Notes: generated by a model from the sequence alone, not told the origin. Numbered from the stretch's first letter, positions 1-13,983 are shown. The stretch is DNA of 64,000 nt from Pagrus major (GCF_040436345.1 NC_133221.1:17295165-17359164), one strand, 5' to 3'. Numbers and translations are program-made.

Positions 1-1
1 G

Positions 2-73
2 GAGGTGGTCTACGACACATGTGACCACATTCCTCTAGCAGTGTCCGGGGCCACACTGAAGGATTGCCTACAA
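2..73 (+). CDS. possible C-terminal end of an unidentified gene at the window edge
   Basis: One frame is open from the first bases of the window to a TGA at 71-73. It would encode about 23 residues ending in LKDCLQN and including the string VYDTCDHIPLAVSGATL. The amino-acid mix looks protein-like and the other two + frames close within about 50 bases. The stretch is too short to prove coding. I do not recognise the protein, and no splice acceptor or clear AATAAA just downstream supports it. It could be the tail of the gene preceding slc26a10 or chance. Confidence 0.22.
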
Positions 74-3000
74 AACTGACATCCTCTGTTTTATGTGGTT
101 CACTGTATTGTAAATTACATGTTTGGGCTCTCTTAACTTGCTAATGTTAGCAGCAAATGTTTGCGAACACACTTTCTTTCAACCAATCCAACCATTAAAG
201 TAGTAACAAGAGTTACTTTAACTTTGTGCAATGGCTACAGCATATTCTAAATAATTCCTCCATGCCTTTTTGTAAGTTGTGCATCAAATACAATACATTA
301 AGCTGTTTCTTTTCTTGTATAAAGTCATGGTTTGATGCAGCGTCGCCTGCCTAGCCTGTCAGCATCCATGGCTGAATTGTGTCTTTCCTGCATGTAGCAG
401 CTGTTTGAACATACTGTTTCAACTGAATTCACCATTTAAACTAAATTTATGAAATAGGACATTTTATTGATGCTAAACATGTTATATTTTAAAAGTGGAG
501 TTAACAGTAACAATATAAGTAATGTCCCCAGACCTCCTATAAAAATTGCTCTATTTAGTAACGCCTTCTTTGACAAATTCTTAATTATTTGGGCCTTCTT
601 GTAAATTTAGCAAATATTATACATTAAGAAATTTCTTTCCATGTGTAGAAAACATTGTGTCCGTTTGTCCCAGCGATATACATCTTTATCTGCATATAGA
701 GCAGGGAAGTGAGATCTGCTCAAAAGTGGTGACTCGAGACGCATGTTAATGCCAGTTGTGAACTGGCGGACTTAGAGCGTTCCACTTGTGATTGAATCAC
801 CCAAGGTGGATGTTAATACCAGGTCTGAACAAGGCCTCAGACAGAAATAAAAGTGTTTTGTTTTTTCATTTGTGCTGCCATATCCTGACAGGGGACAACA
901 GGACAGTGACTATCTGCAAGGAAAGGAAGGTCAGATGGGAATCCCGGTCTCACCTTTTGTTCTCTTCAAATGATAGACAAGCTGCTTAGGCAAGGTGTTG
1001 ACCTTTGTATTGTCTGCTTTGGTATGTTTGGTTGCCAACAAGAGCAGAAGAGACACTTCCTTCACCAGCAGCACACCAAACAAAGACTGTACATACCTCC
1101 CCCTCTGCTTGATCACGTGGAAATGGCAGAATGACCACGTGATGCAGGTTAAATCACACTACGTCCTTAAACGTCATGTTTGTTGTTACCTTAATGAGAA
1201 CATAAAACTTAATTGCGGAGGATGCTTTGAGAGCGCACGCTCAGGTTCCTTTGGGAGTCAGTGGATGTAGGCGGCTGCTGCCTTACCCGCCCAGGAGATG
1301 GACGACCCAGATGCTTGATGAATGGACATGGCTCGTGTAGGTGTGGTGGAGGTCAGGAGACGTTCATCAAGAGTGAACAGGAAATCAGCAACTCACTCCG
1401 AATGCTACTGGAGTCACGCGAAACTGAAACACTGAAAACCTTCAAGCTTTACAATCATGGCCTCTGAAGTATAAGCTGTATAAATATGAACATGGGAGGG
1501 AAAGTCTCCATAGATTTTTTAGTATGTCGCCCTGGGAAATCAAGGCATGGCTAATTACAAGTACAGTCAAGAACAGAAGATCTAGTAGAGAAAAGAATTG
1601 TTTGACATTGGCTATACAATGCAACATTTGTTTGATTATTGTATTGCTCCCAACAAGCTACCATAAAATATTCACTTCTCAATGCACATCAAAGGGCTGC
1701 ATGACAAATTCCTGGGTTGTGTTCAGCTCTTAACCCCTGCAGGAACTTTGTATGGCGTGAGTGACAAATTGCAACAAATTCATGAGCCGACAGGAAGAAT
1801 TCTTCAGAGAGACATGATTCAAGAGGTCATACAATGTAAATACCTCAACAGCACAAGGAGAGGCACTAATGGATGGAGAGGAGCAGCGAACGGAAAGGGA
1901 TGGGAGAGGTAAGGAGACAGAGACACGGGGAGAGGCTCGTCTGCCAGCAGTCAGCCTCATAGACAAGGTCATTTCCAAAGTAACATGCCATGGGGGGTCG
2001 AGACAAGCATCCCATAAAGCAGATAAAGAACAATAGCAGGAACTATAGGCCACAAAATGACTGGAGCCTCTCCCTGGACGAGAATAATAGAAAGACCCTC
2101 AAAGATCAGGACACACACTCAGCATGAAGGAGACAGTGTGGATGAGATATTTTTGTAATGTGATTAATGCTAATGCAACAAGGGGGAGTGGAATCATGAG
2201 GCATGCTGACATAACTATAGGGGCCATCAAAAGTGTGTTCTTACATAACACTACATAAGTGCTTTTAATGAGTCTAGATAATTTCTTGTCTTGTAGGAAA
2301 CTGCTGCAATTCAGAAACATCAACAATGCTGAAAATGGAAACGACATACGATAGAGTAAAAATATTCATATTCATCTACTGCCACATATTTTGATGTGAT
2401 CTTATCCACAAATTTCCTCTGGAGGTCACTGGGGAAACAGTTGTTGGTGATACTTAAAGTGCTACGCGAAACGCGCGTAACTACCAAAGGATCATGACTT
2501 ACGAACTGGTGGCACTCTCAAGGCTTTAGAAGTATTAGCTAAGAAGGCCAAGCAATAATAATTGTATTAGTAGTATTCACTCGATAAAGTTGCTCACCTA
2601 GAGCTTCATGAATGAATGACAAGTCGTACCAATCGCTCTCAGAAAGAGGATAAGCGCCCTGTTACCATGGCAAATGCCGGTTCTGGTTAAGTGACAGGAC
2701 GTGCCAGAAGTTGTGAACGTATCATGGTGGCTAGGAATAATAAAAGCATGGCAGCTAATAGCTACAGCCAAACACTGCTGCAGCAAAGAGCAGCAGGTCC
2801 AGTACGGTAAGCAGCAGTAAGCTGTTCTGCTACCCCCTATAGTTTTGAAGCCACCTTTGAAATCGGGCTATTTCTTACCACCAGATTCGACCGGGCCCAT
2901 CACTGCTGCATTAAAGGTACAGTCAAGGACAGAGCAGATCCAGCCAGACAGGAAGTCAGACAGTGGAACAGCATAGTGCATCTGGTGCATTTTCGTAATA

Positions 3001-6000
3001 AAACACCCTGTGGCGACTTGGGATCCACAGCACAACAAAGTCGGAAATATTAAAAATAAACACACTTAAAACAGACAAAAAACCGAAACAATTTCACTAT
3101 GTAGCCTCAGTAGAAGCACAAAAATAATGGAAAAATAACAAAACATACAATCTGAGCAAGTCAATAATATCGGGCAGGCATGACGCTCTGAAACTCTCCC
3201 AGTGGGATATGTAGCCGCGTGGAGTACAGAACAAAACAGCGTCACACATGCCAGGTAACAGACGTGCCCAGTGGAATCAAGGGGTTACAAAGACACGTTT
3301 GGAAGAGAAATGAGTCATATCATTTGGCAATTTTTCCGTCCCCATAAGGTGTTGATACCCTGTTTGTTGTGGTTGTTAAGGTCACTGAATGCACATTGAT
3401 TTGTTTCAATGATACACACTTGTTGTGCCACTCAGGTATTCACATTTTCATTGTTTATACTTATAAGGAGCTGTCTGTGTTATGATGGAGCAGACGGGTT
3501 TTGTCTAGTTTGGGGTTAACACTCCATATCCTTTTCCATTCATTGTTCCTTTTACCACAGATTAATATCTTGTTTAAACAGCCTGCAGACACACAACGCC
3601 GTCGGTATGTTCATAAATCCTCCGGAGCTGATCAACACAATGGCCCACATTCCTGGCATTTAAAGTCCCTTATATCACTGTGTCTCCTCTCCACCAGAGA
3701 CACAGCAATTCTAGGAATATGACACTGGAACAAAAACAACTCTTGACACGTGTGTTTATTTCATTTAGCTTGAAACACTAGTGACAAAGAGACACATCAC
3801 ACTGTAGGGGGTGTCCATCCAGTGCTTTACCTTTGTATCGCATCACTGGACCTCTCACCTACACCCTGTTTGACTCCAGTTACATATTTAGCAATGTTTT
3901 CTCTTTCATAGAATAACAAAAGCATGGGCACAATTTCACTCAACATTAGCCCTTGTTTTCCTTTTTTAAATTTAGAATCAATAATTACTTCATTAATGAG
4001 AAAGAAATGGAGACATTTATCAGGGTTAAATCATTTGACCCGACTCCAGCATTGTCGCTGTATGTGGGATTACAAACACCCGCTGCTAATTAAAACTTCC
4101 TCTGGGCTGATGCGGTGACACGCTGTATAAAAACACAAATGATTTCATATCCATAACATTAAAGCTGCACTAATAAAGATTTTTACACTAACAATGAATC
4201 AAATAACTTGGTGTAATGTGTCAGAGATCTCTGGCAGTGATGAACTCAGTTATGATTCAACTCTGCTGTTCTAGAGCAAAAAAGTACAAAAAATAAATAA
4301 ATAAATAAAGAAAACAGATATACTGACTGTACGCTATCTGGTGTTTTGTACATTTTTTTTTTTTCGTTTTTTTTTTTTACAGAATATAGACAATATTATA
4401 GGGCATTGCTATACAGACAGCAATATTCCTGCCTTGAACAGGCAGCAATAAAATGGGCAAAAGTCAAATGTCTTGCAAGTTAGAGACAGATATACATTTC
4501 TGGAGCAGGTAGAGACCAAAAACAGAGCTACAAGGACAGTAACATCTGTTCAGATCAAACCTGTTGGTAGGCTGAATTTGGACCGCGGGCCCCACTTAGG
4601 GCAGCCGTAGCCTCTCTAACCCAGTGTAATTGTAAACTTATCAGCATGTGAGTTACATGGTCAATAATAAACCTGTAACTTGTCTGTAGCTGACGTTTGT
4701 ATTAGCGTGGTCGTTCTCCCGGTGTTACATTAGCCAAGTTACCCGACCATTTTTATGGTGACTAACCTATTTGGTTCCATATTTAGGAGATTAACAACGT
4801 TTGATGCAATCCAGCATCATTTTGATTCCATAGACGTTGCATCTTCTGATTTTTGTTGTTGTCTGGGTCTTGTGTAAAGTTATTATAGCCAAAGATTTGC
4901 TCGCCATGTTGTTGTTGCTGGAGCACAGTCATCTGTAGCCAGATGCGTAAGGTTTTGTGTGATTGATAAGGGAGGGAATTACTTTATTTTCTTGTTGTTG
5001 ATGTGCCAAAAATTAAAACAAATAAAATAAAGAACGTTTACCAAGTCCAAGTCCAAGTTGAGTCTTAGTCTTAGTCTCCAGTCAACATCTCTGCATGGAA
5101 GTGTATACAAGAAACATCCACGCCAATGTATCCAAGTGATCCCAGACATATTCGCCAATGTGCATCCTGCAGAAATCATAAGTGGCATTACAGCTTAAAC
5201 ATAAAGGTTTGAAATAAAAAGTTTTTGCTTATTCGACCTTTAAAAGGCATCAGATGTTATATAATATATTCCAGTTGTATTCATCAGCTCTTCGTTCACG
5301 TTACGGCTGGATGGTCGATGACATTTTCACCTCGTAAAGCAACAAGGTAAAACATCTTCACAAATGCAACGATAGAGGCTTGATCTTCGCTGCAGATTTG
5401 AACGTGCAGTACTGTGCATTTTTAAACTTTCTTGCCAAGGTCTTAGCCCATTCAAGCAAAAGTCCCAGGGTGTTGTCCTGTGCAACAATAGAAAACTGGC
5501 ATTGCCTGCACTTCCTCACGTAGCCTTATGGGATGGGAGACGTCATTTATGAGATGGGAGAGGTTTATTCACAGCACCCAGTACTAAGGATAAATTCTCC
5601 GTTTCCTTTGTTTTATATTCACCAGAGTCAGGCTGAACCTCTCTTGAGATCGTCATTTCCTTCTGCCTCTTAGTCACCCACACTCAAAGACAGTTTCTTA
5701 ATCACATTTAAGTTTCCAAGCTACATTAGGCAAATAACATGTTACAGCCAGTAGACACACATATCCTGTCTTATCTTGTATTTATCCAAAGCTCCCTTGT
5801 ATTCACTCCTGTCCGACAGAGAACAACATCTCCCTCATCTGATCAGAGTCAAGGTGTGGTTTGATCCATGAACCAGGCTGCCATGTGTGATTGAGTTTCA
5901 CAGGGGTCTCATGGGTGCCAGACTCTTTTCCTTATGGCTACACAGTTTAAACACCCACCCATTACAGACATCCATCCTTCTCGGAAATGAACTCCTCGCT

Positions 6001-6175
6001 AACAGACATGGTTTGAGGTTACACCTCAGCTCCGCCAACAATGCGACTTTGATCTGTGTGGGCGTTTCACAGTGGTATACATTGTATGACTTAATTGCGC
6101 CTCCTCTGAGCTTGTACCTCCTGCGTGGCTCTCTGGAGGACATGAGGGAGCACAGGACTGTGCAGTGCAAAGGGT

Positions 6176-6213
<38 letters not shown>

Positions 6214-6430
6214 GAGGGAGGGGTTGTGTGTGACTGAAAAACCCTTTTAGCAGTAGGACCCTGAGGATTTCTGGGGGCCAAACAATGAAGCAGCACACCT
6301 TTACGTTGACTGAGGCAGGACAAAGATGTGAAAAAAGTTGTTCAACACTGCAACAAAAAAGGTTGAGCCATGTCATTGGCTGAGGGGCATCTGACAGGAA
6401 AATGCAATGGCTCAAGAGGTCAGGGCAGAG
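74..6430. other. intergenic region upstream of slc26a10
   Basis: About 6.3 kb without a recognisable exon. Open frames are short, overlap on both strands and show no conserved domain. The composition is AT-rich with homopolymer T tracts near 4352-4378 and a short AAATAA run near 4291-4308. A few phrases recur on a small scale, such as CCAAGT/AGTCTT near 5040-5077. Nothing else stands out apart from the TG microsatellite just upstream of the slc26a10 promoter. Confidence 0.6.
6174..6211. repeat. (TG)n microsatellite
   Basis: A nearly pure TG dinucleotide run lies about 225 bases upstream of the slc26a10 TATA-like box. It creates artificial Cys/Val and Thr/His open frames on the two strands, which are not genes. 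Confidence 0.95.
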
Positions 6431-6435
6431 TCTGC

Positions 6436-6442
6436 TATAAAT
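6436..6442 (+). promoter_or_regulatory. slc26a10: TATA-like box of slc26a10
   Basis: The sequence TATAAAT sits 72-78 bases before the first ATG. That would put transcription start near 6466 and leave a roughly 48-base 5' leader in the same exon as the start codon. This is a positional inference; no initiator element was verified. Confidence 0.5.
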
Positions 6443-6513
6443 GTATTGCAACAGACAACACCTTTACTGACTCGAGAGCAGCGGGTGCACGGTGAGCTCT
6501 CATCAGAGACATC

Positions 6514-9500
6514 ATGAGCGCTTCTGTGGCCGTGTACAGGAACATTTACACCGAGGACCGCTTCAAGCAGGCCTACGGCTCCGATCAAGACAGGAGTGGG
6601 AGTTCACCGCTCCGGGAGAAGCTCGCCGGGAGGTGCAGGTGTTCGAGGCGAGCTTGCCTTCACCTGTTGAGGCAGAGGGTGCCCATCTTCAGCTGGCTGC
6701 CCAGATACAGACCAAAGAAATGGATTTTAGGAGATACTATCGCGGGACTGACAGTTGGTATTCTTCACATCCCGCAGGGTGAGTAAACAAACCATCTGGA
6801 TCAAAGTATAACTGATCTCAGGCTGTCAATCACACAAAAGCTCGTTTTATCTAACGTTGAAAAAAGTGTTACTTGAGTAAAAGTGAAGGATATGTGTTAA
6901 AATATTACTTTGGTAAAAGTGAAAGTCAGACATACAAATAGTACTCGAGTAAAAGTCTTAAAGTAACTGATATTAAACATACTTAAGTATCAAAAGTATT
7001 TTTTTATTTTAAAAAATAAATTGTACATTTAATTACACATGCACATTTATACTGTACACAATGAGTTGACCAATTATCTTACAGGAACCAGTTTTTTCTC
7101 ATGATCTTAATCAATGTTTCTTATTTTTAATCATCTTGCCAATTAAATAAATAAATGTATAAAACAATGCCTTACTTTGGCTCTGATGCAGCATTTAATC
7201 TGCAGAGTAAATTGTAACTTTGATTAAAACTGGTGAGTAAAAAGTACATTTGCCACCACAATGAAGTGGAGTGGAAGTATAAAGAAGCAGAACATGGAAA
7301 TACCTACAAATACAAATACAAATACCTTAAAAGTATGCTTAAGTACAGCACTTGAGTAAATGTACTTAGTTACATTCCATCACTGACAATTATTGATAAT
7401 ATTATAATAATTCATGTTGATAATTATGCCAAGAATTTGAGCTAGTATTGCAAGGTTAGGATACGTTTTTTTTATTTGATCAGAAAACAAAAAAAAATGG
7501 CAGCAGCTGTGAGTCTAAACTGTCACATTTTACACTGTCATTTCAGTTATCACTGTTAACTTTGCATGCCTCAGCCTTATGACTCTACAAAAGGACACAT
7601 TTTACATTATGAACCTAGATCAGGAATAACATGTTGGTAATAAAACCTTTTTTCTTTTTCAATGTCCTTCCCTAAACAGGCATGGCCTTTGCTTTACTCA
7701 CATCCGTGGCACCAATATTTGGCCTTTACACGTCCTTCTTCCCTGTGGTCCTCTATATGTTTTTTGGCACAGGTCGACACGTGTCCACAGGTAAGTCCAC
7801 ATAACATCTATTGTCATAAGGACATCATCTCATGCAGACATCTTTAGCTCAATGCCAAGTGTCAGTTATCATGTTTTGTACTCAGATGATGCTTCTGCTC
7901 TCAGGTACCTTTGCTGTGGTGAGTCTGATGACAGGCTCTGTGGTGGAGCAGCTGGTTCCCACTCCTCTGGAGATGAACTCCAGTTCATCTGATGCAGCTG
8001 AGTTTGAGGCCCAGAGGATTGGAGTGGCCTCAGCTGTAGCACTCCTCTCAGGAATTATTATGGTAAGACAGAAAAAGTTGGGACACTGTGTAAAACATGA
8101 AACATAATCCTTTTTTCAATTCTTTTTGACATACACTCAATTGAAAACAATGCAAGGACGATATATTTAGAGTTTTACCTCATTAACTATTGATTTTGGA
8201 AATGTATGCTCATTTTGAATTTGATGCCAGTGGTGTTGTGATAATGCACGCAAGACCCACAGACTCAATTCACAAACACAGCTCATCATTTTATGTTAAT
8301 CTCTTATCCACCAGCTCTGCATGTTCGGTCTTCAGCTGGGCTTCCTCTCCACCTATCTGTCAGAGCCAATTGTGAAGGCTTTCACCAGTGCTGCTGCCTT
8401 CCATGTTACCGTCTCACAGCTGCAAAGCATGCTGGGGCTGCGGCTTCCTCGCCAAACTGGGACCTTCTCCCTCTTCAAGGTAAGCAGCGTTTCATAATGA
8501 TATCTTGATGGCCTAATACGACATGCTATTACTTGAGCATCTGGTGACTGACTTGTGCGTTCAGACTCTAGCGTCAGTGATGGAGAATCTGCCTCACACC
8601 AACATGGCCGAGCTGCTGATCTCCATGGTGTGTTTGGTCGTCCTGGTGCCAGTGAAAGAAATCAACATGCGTTACCGGCAGCGCCTGCGGACACCTATCC
8701 CTGTGGAGATCCTCACGGTCGGTCACCTGGATTCATGAATGTTATATTTGATACATTTACAATATAATGAACGGGTTATAATTCATGGTTTTATACTTCA
8801 TTCTTCAGGTGATCATTGCTACAGGGGTGGCGTATGCCTCCTCGCTGGATTCTACTTACAACATTGAGATAGTTGGCCACATCCCAGCTGGGTAATTGTT
8901 TTAGATATGAATAAAAACCCTCAAAACACTGATGAGTTGTGGAGCTTCCCGTAGTTTGATTTTTAATTCTCCTATCCCCAGATTCCCAAGGCCAAAGATG
9001 CCTGCCTTGCACACGTTCCCTGAAATCGCTGGAGACACAGTGGCCATCACATTTGTTGGTTACGCTGTGTCAGTCTCTCTGGCGATGATCTATGCTGATA
9101 AACATGGATATTCCATACATCCCAACCAGGTAAAGTGTGAGACTGTTGACTGACTGACTGCACAGCTGCTTCTTGAAAAGTTAGATTCTCACCGATCTGT
9201 TCTTTTATTTTCATGAATGCTTCTTGACTTACATTTTTTTTAAATTTTCATTTTATGTAATTTGCAGCAATTAAAACCTTCTTGGCAACAAACCCGATTG
9301 TGAATCTGATGAACCATCTGTCTCGAACCTGTGTTTGATTTCAGGAGCTGCTGGCTCATGGTGTCTCCAACACAGTGTCCTCTTTCTTCACCTGCTTCCC
9401 CAGCTCAGCCACTCTAGCCACCACTAACATACTGGAGAGTGCTGGAGGACACACGCAGGTAGTGTCCATGATATACAGTAACTTCTGTGCATCCTCTGTG

Positions 9501-12465
9501 GCATCATACTCACAAACCACTACTATGCTCGTTGTATTTGTTTAAATGTAAGCAGAAGGGTCGCTCCCAAATTGATGAAAGGTCCTTTAATATAAGGGCA
9601 AACTCCAACAACTATCAAAACAGGCCTATATATTCAAGTATGATTGACATAGAAATACAAAATGCTGATTTTCCATTAGTGCTGAATAATTAATCAAAAT
9701 GTTAGTAAAATCGCAATATAGCCAAATTGCAGAAGCTCATTTTTTGATAGAGGTGAATTGTCTGACAAAACAGCAATATAATTACTCTTGTGCTGCAGAG
9801 ATGGCCTTCAAACCTTCTTCTTTAAATTTAGAATTTAAATTTATTTGGTACAGATCCCAACAAATCACACACACAAGTCACAACATCAAGATTTTACTTT
9901 TACGTTTTAGTCAAAATGTAGATTGTGAATCAAAAATGATCATTCCGACTAATCAGTGTCTCATATTGCAATCGTAACATCTGTCAGAATAATTTTTTTT
10001 ACCATATTGTGCAGCCCATCTATAACTCATTTTTTAAATTATGTATGTGTTTGCATACATAATCTCTAATCCACGAGTGTTGTTTTTTGTTCCTGCAGCT
10101 CTCCGGCCTGTTCACTAGTCTCGTTGTCTTGATCGTCCTGCTGCTGATTGGACCGCTGTTCTACTTCCTACCAAAGGTGCGTTAACAGTATATGTGTGTA
10201 TCTCTATAAAACCCGGCAGAGAGTAAGAGAGAGGAAAAGTGCACTCATCTCATCCTTTATCTCTCTACCCAGGCAGTACTGGCATGCATCAATGTTACCA
10301 GCCTCAGGCAGATGTTCTTGCAGTTCCAGGACTTACCGGAGCTGTGGAGAATCAGCAGGATTGACTTTGTAAGGCCATTTATTGGTATGGCAGGATTGAA
10401 GTGAAGGTATCAGATGTGTTATCCTGTCATGACAGTGTGTTACTGTGCTGTGTTTTTCTGTAGATGGTTTGGGTGGTAACCTGGCTGTCTGTAGTGGTTC
10501 TTAACGTGGACCTTGGCCTCGCCATCGGGGTGGTGTTCTCTATGATGACCGTCATCTGTCGCACGCAAAGGTACATTTTTGATTCCACCGCACAAATATT
10601 AGTATGTATTCATGTCAAATTCTCTATTGTGAGAAATACCATGACAATGTGAGAGTTTAAACATGAACTGAGAGAATCATACTTACAATATCTGAAGCAA
10701 GATGAAAGAACATTGAGAGTTTTATATCTGTACTAGAGAAAGAGAGAATCACTTCAGGCTATATAATGTGTTTAATTAAAACTGGTGTCCCATTGTTCAA
10801 CAGGGCTGGTTGTTCAGTGCTCGGTCGGGCCAGCAACACAGAAATTTACAGACCTCTGGAGAACCACAGCAAGGTGAGAGGACGCCCTTACTGCTTAATA
10901 TTTGCATTGCATTGCACACTGGGTTTTGACCTTAAACTTGAGGAACATAAAAAGTTTCTGAATCTCAGAGACGATGCATGCAATCCTGAAATGAAGCTGA
11001 GACAATCCTGTTTTCCTTTCAGTGCTATGAGGTGCCTGGAGTGAAGATCCTGACTTACAATGGGCCTATTTATTATGGCAACCGCAACTTCTTCAGGGAA
11101 GAGATGAGCAGGCTGTTGGGCCTGACGCCAGAGAAGATCCGCAGCCGGGAGAAGGCCAGGAAAGCCCTGGAGAAACGGGAGAGAGAGGCCACCGTCAACA
11201 CTGTGGTACGTCTAATACTATCCCTGAGTTAGAGTATACAGTTCACTCTGCAAAATCCAATCTAACTTTCTTCTGCCTCTGTCGTTCTTTAGGAGAGAGG
11301 CATTGCAAACACATCGTTTTCTTCCGAAAATGAGTTCTTTAAATCTGGTAAGTAATGAAATGCTTTGGTGGTTCAGTGTGGATGATAATAAATATGCATA
11401 TGCTTCCAAAACATAATAAGGACATCTACACATCTGTGCTTACATATTTTTTGAGACCGTATTTATTGTTTTTAAGTGTTAAACACACAAAAACACATAT
11501 AGAACCTCAAGATAAGTAGGTAACTAAATAGAATATAATAAAGATATAGCAACAAGACAGGAGTAAATGCAGCAAACTCAAGTTTACATGCCCAATTTCA
11601 TTCTAAAATACTACATTTTTTTATTTAGAATTGAAATAATGGCATTGGAGTTCAGAATGTAAAGTAAAAAGATTAAATTCTCATTCCCAGGGATAATTAA
11701 CCAATACCATTGTCCTATAGTGAGATTTACATCAGGGGTTCCCTTGCAATCCTCACACATAAATCTTAAACACTCTGTGTCTGTTTACATGTTTGTGCTG
11801 CAGATAATTTTAAGGAAATCTTTCCCTTAACTTCCTTACTTCTCTTCTCTAGAAACATCTGAGAGTGAAGTTCAGGCCGTGTTAATCGACTGCAGCAGCG
11901 TGATATTTGTTGACGTTGCTGGAGCGAGACTCTTTACACAGGTCAGTCTGCTAAAGCAAGACATTATGCTTAAATCATCATCGTATATGGTTCTGTTAGT
12001 TTCATCCTGCATTGCTTTGTTTGTTTGTTTTTTTGCAGATGTGTACTGAATGCCAGAAAGCTGGAGTTCACGTGCATTTGGCAAACTGCAATGGTAAGGC
12101 TTGTGTATACGAATGATTCTTCTCCTAATGTCTCATCTGCTATATATTTTCTCACAGAAAAATCTGTGATTTGTCTGTCAAAATTCACTTGCATGCAGGG
12201 AATTCTGATCATTGATTTCTATCCCTGCAGAGAGCGTCCTGAAGATCCTCACATCAAGCGGTCTGATGAACTACATGAACCCTCAACATATTTTCGTCAC
12301 TGTGCACGATGCCGTGACGTACATTCAACAGCAGAAGGTAAGCTAGAGATGTTCAGAAATATACAAAAGTTGTGATTTCTAGAGATTATCGTAAACAAAT
12401 GATGATCCTGCCATCGTCTGCCGTAGGAGAAACCTCCGGAGAACACCACGACTGTTTGGGTATGA
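6514..12465 (+). CDS. slc26a10: SLC26 family anion transporter, slc26a10 (18 exons)
   Basis: Exons: 6514-6778, 7680-7790, 7905-8062, 8315-8479, 8565-8717, 8809-8891, 8982-9129, 9345-9458, 10099-10176, 10273-10368, 10464-10570, 10804-10873, 11023-11205, 11293-11347, 11853-11941, 12039-12093, 12231-12337, 12427-12465. All junctions are GT-AG and phases match, giving 2,076 nt or 691 residues, normal for the family. The N-terminus carries the [11 protein letters not shown] segment. The transporter-core signature with IPQGMAFALL spans exons 1-2 (residues about 85-95). Hydrophobic helices run to about residue 492. A STAS domain follows (about 517-680), including [16 protein letters not shown]. The C-terminus VWV resembles a class II PDZ ligand. 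SLC26 proteins exchange or conduct anions across membranes; the substrate of this member cannot be read from sequence. The SLC26A10 assignment rests mainly on adjacency to b4galnt1, as on human 12q13. SLC26A3/A6-like members are the alternative. The ATG at 6514 follows a TATA-like box and opens the conserved N-terminus. Confidence 0.88.
6858..7386. mobile_element. ACTTGAGTAAA-type short inverted-repeat element (slc26a10 intron 1)
   Basis: An AT-rich segment of about 530 bases starts with GTTACTTGAGTAAAAGTG and ends with a run containing CTTGAGTAAATGTACTTAGT, so the two ends are related as inverted repeats of AAGTAC/ACTTGAGTAAA phrases. It has no coding capacity. Related pieces recur near 15.3-16.2, 17.2, 38.6-40.2 and 41.3 kb. 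That fits a non-autonomous DNA transposon (MITE) family common in teleosts; class assignment is inference. Confidence 0.65.
9684..10016. mobile_element. non-autonomous repeat with GCTGAATAATTAATC / TTGTGCAGCCC ends (slc26a10 intron 8)
   Basis: The segment begins GTGCTGAATAATTAATC, contains several AATCGCAATAT-like phrases, and ends ATATTGTGCAGCCC, roughly the inverse of its start. This matches my recollection of a widespread fish MITE beginning GGGCTGCACAATTAATCG. It occupies most of the largest part of intron 8 and is non-coding. The exact boundaries are approximate. Confidence 0.5.
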
Positions 12466-13080
12466 TGCAGGAAGACAGCGATGAGTCAAGCTCCCATCAG
12501 CCATGTGTGTGGCACTGAAATGTCAGCGGGGCATTAGGACATTAGACCCGAGTGTCAGGTGTTCAGCAGCGCTCCAGCAGTTGGTCCAGACTCCGTGAAG
12601 CAGTAGCCTGTTGTAGCACCATGACATGAATTATAATAGTTAATACATTACAGTGTTATCAGTTTTCTCACAAGATTGTCTCCCCACAACAGACAATGTC
12701 ATCATATATATATATATAGTGTAAAAAATATGTTTTTTCATTACTTATGACTATAAAACTGTATGTGACAGATATTATTTTGTTTAATAGTTGTCATATA
12801 TGCTGGAATATTACCATAGTAATATTTATTTAGTTTTTGTTTGTTGTCTGCAATACAGGTAAATATAAAGTGCACTGAAAATACTTTGTATATTTATATC
12901 TTTTGAAATATGTGTTTGAATATGCAACTGTGTGCAGTAAATGCCCACCTGCCTTTAAAATGTTTTGTCTTTTAGCTCCAGAGAGACTGCACATAATGTT
13001 TTGTGAATGACTGTTGTGTGTGTCAGCAGCTGTGCCATCCAGTGGCTGTTTTGACAATAAATGCATCTCCAAAAACAGAA
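12466..13080 (+). other. slc26a10: slc26a10 3' untranslated region with AATAAA signal
   Basis: Non-coding sequence follows the TGA at 12463-12465. The first good polyadenylation signal is AATAAA at 13056-13061, so the transcript probably ends near 13080. A short AT dinucleotide run lies near 12705-12718. Confidence 0.55.
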
Positions 13081-13982
13081 CTTGAGTCATGAACTTGAAT
13101 CAAAACTAAATTTAACAAAATGTCAGAGCAAATTGGGTCAGAGGTGTCTGCATCAATACTTACCCCGGGTTGCCATGGTTATTAAGTATGAATATGAATA
13201 CATTTGAGGGAGAAACACAGTATGGAATGTGAAGCACGCCACTCTGTCAGATTTTGATGAGAGGAGAAGAGCAGTCTTTGTGTTTGGTGAGGAACTGAAG
13301 AGCTGTGTGTCTGCACTGAGATATGATTAAAAATGAAGAAAGGATTCAAATGAGAGGCAAAGGAAGGAGTAAAATTGGAAAAGTAAGACCACAGGTCATC
13401 AGTCTTGCTGAATTCTGGTTCATTCAATATGTAACACTCTTTACTGGCATCAGCTGATGTTTGTTTTCCTAAAACATACTTGCTATTATATTAGATGAAA
13501 CTTTTTGATGCCACTTTCTACAGAGAAAAAAGAGTTTGAACCTTATATAAGAAGTCTGACAAAATCTGTTTTAAGATGTTTCAGGTTTGTTTTACCAGGT
13601 GCTGTAAATGCCATTACATTAATTCAAAGTGATGTCTTGCCTCCCCAACACGCTGCCCTCTGCTGTCCGACCCTCACAGATCTTCCTCCCACGACTCCTC
13701 CTGCTACCTTGACCTGATAAAACTATACCTAGTGTGAGTTCAAAACCAGGACAAAAAACCTAATTATTTCCTTGCTTGATGTTGGATAGCCAAGTTATTA
13801 ATTTTTTCCAGTGCATATTTCAAAGAGGCCTCTAGACACTGTACCCTTTGGGTTTTCCCTTTAAAGCTAAAGGAGTGTTTCACTAATTGGCAAGAAGTAG
13901 TCCACTTCAATTAGAACATGGTACACAAGGCTCTGGCCAAATGTTTACTAAGCCAGATTCTACCAGCAGACCTACTAACATG

Positions 13983-13983
<1 letters not shown>

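Noticed and set aside
5040..5080. CCAAGT/AGTCTT short repeats
   Set aside because: Only two or three units, within random expectation for slippage.
5898..6451. Two 141-residue minus-strand frames
   Set aside because: They cross the TG repeat and the slc26a10 promoter and overlap each other in different frames.
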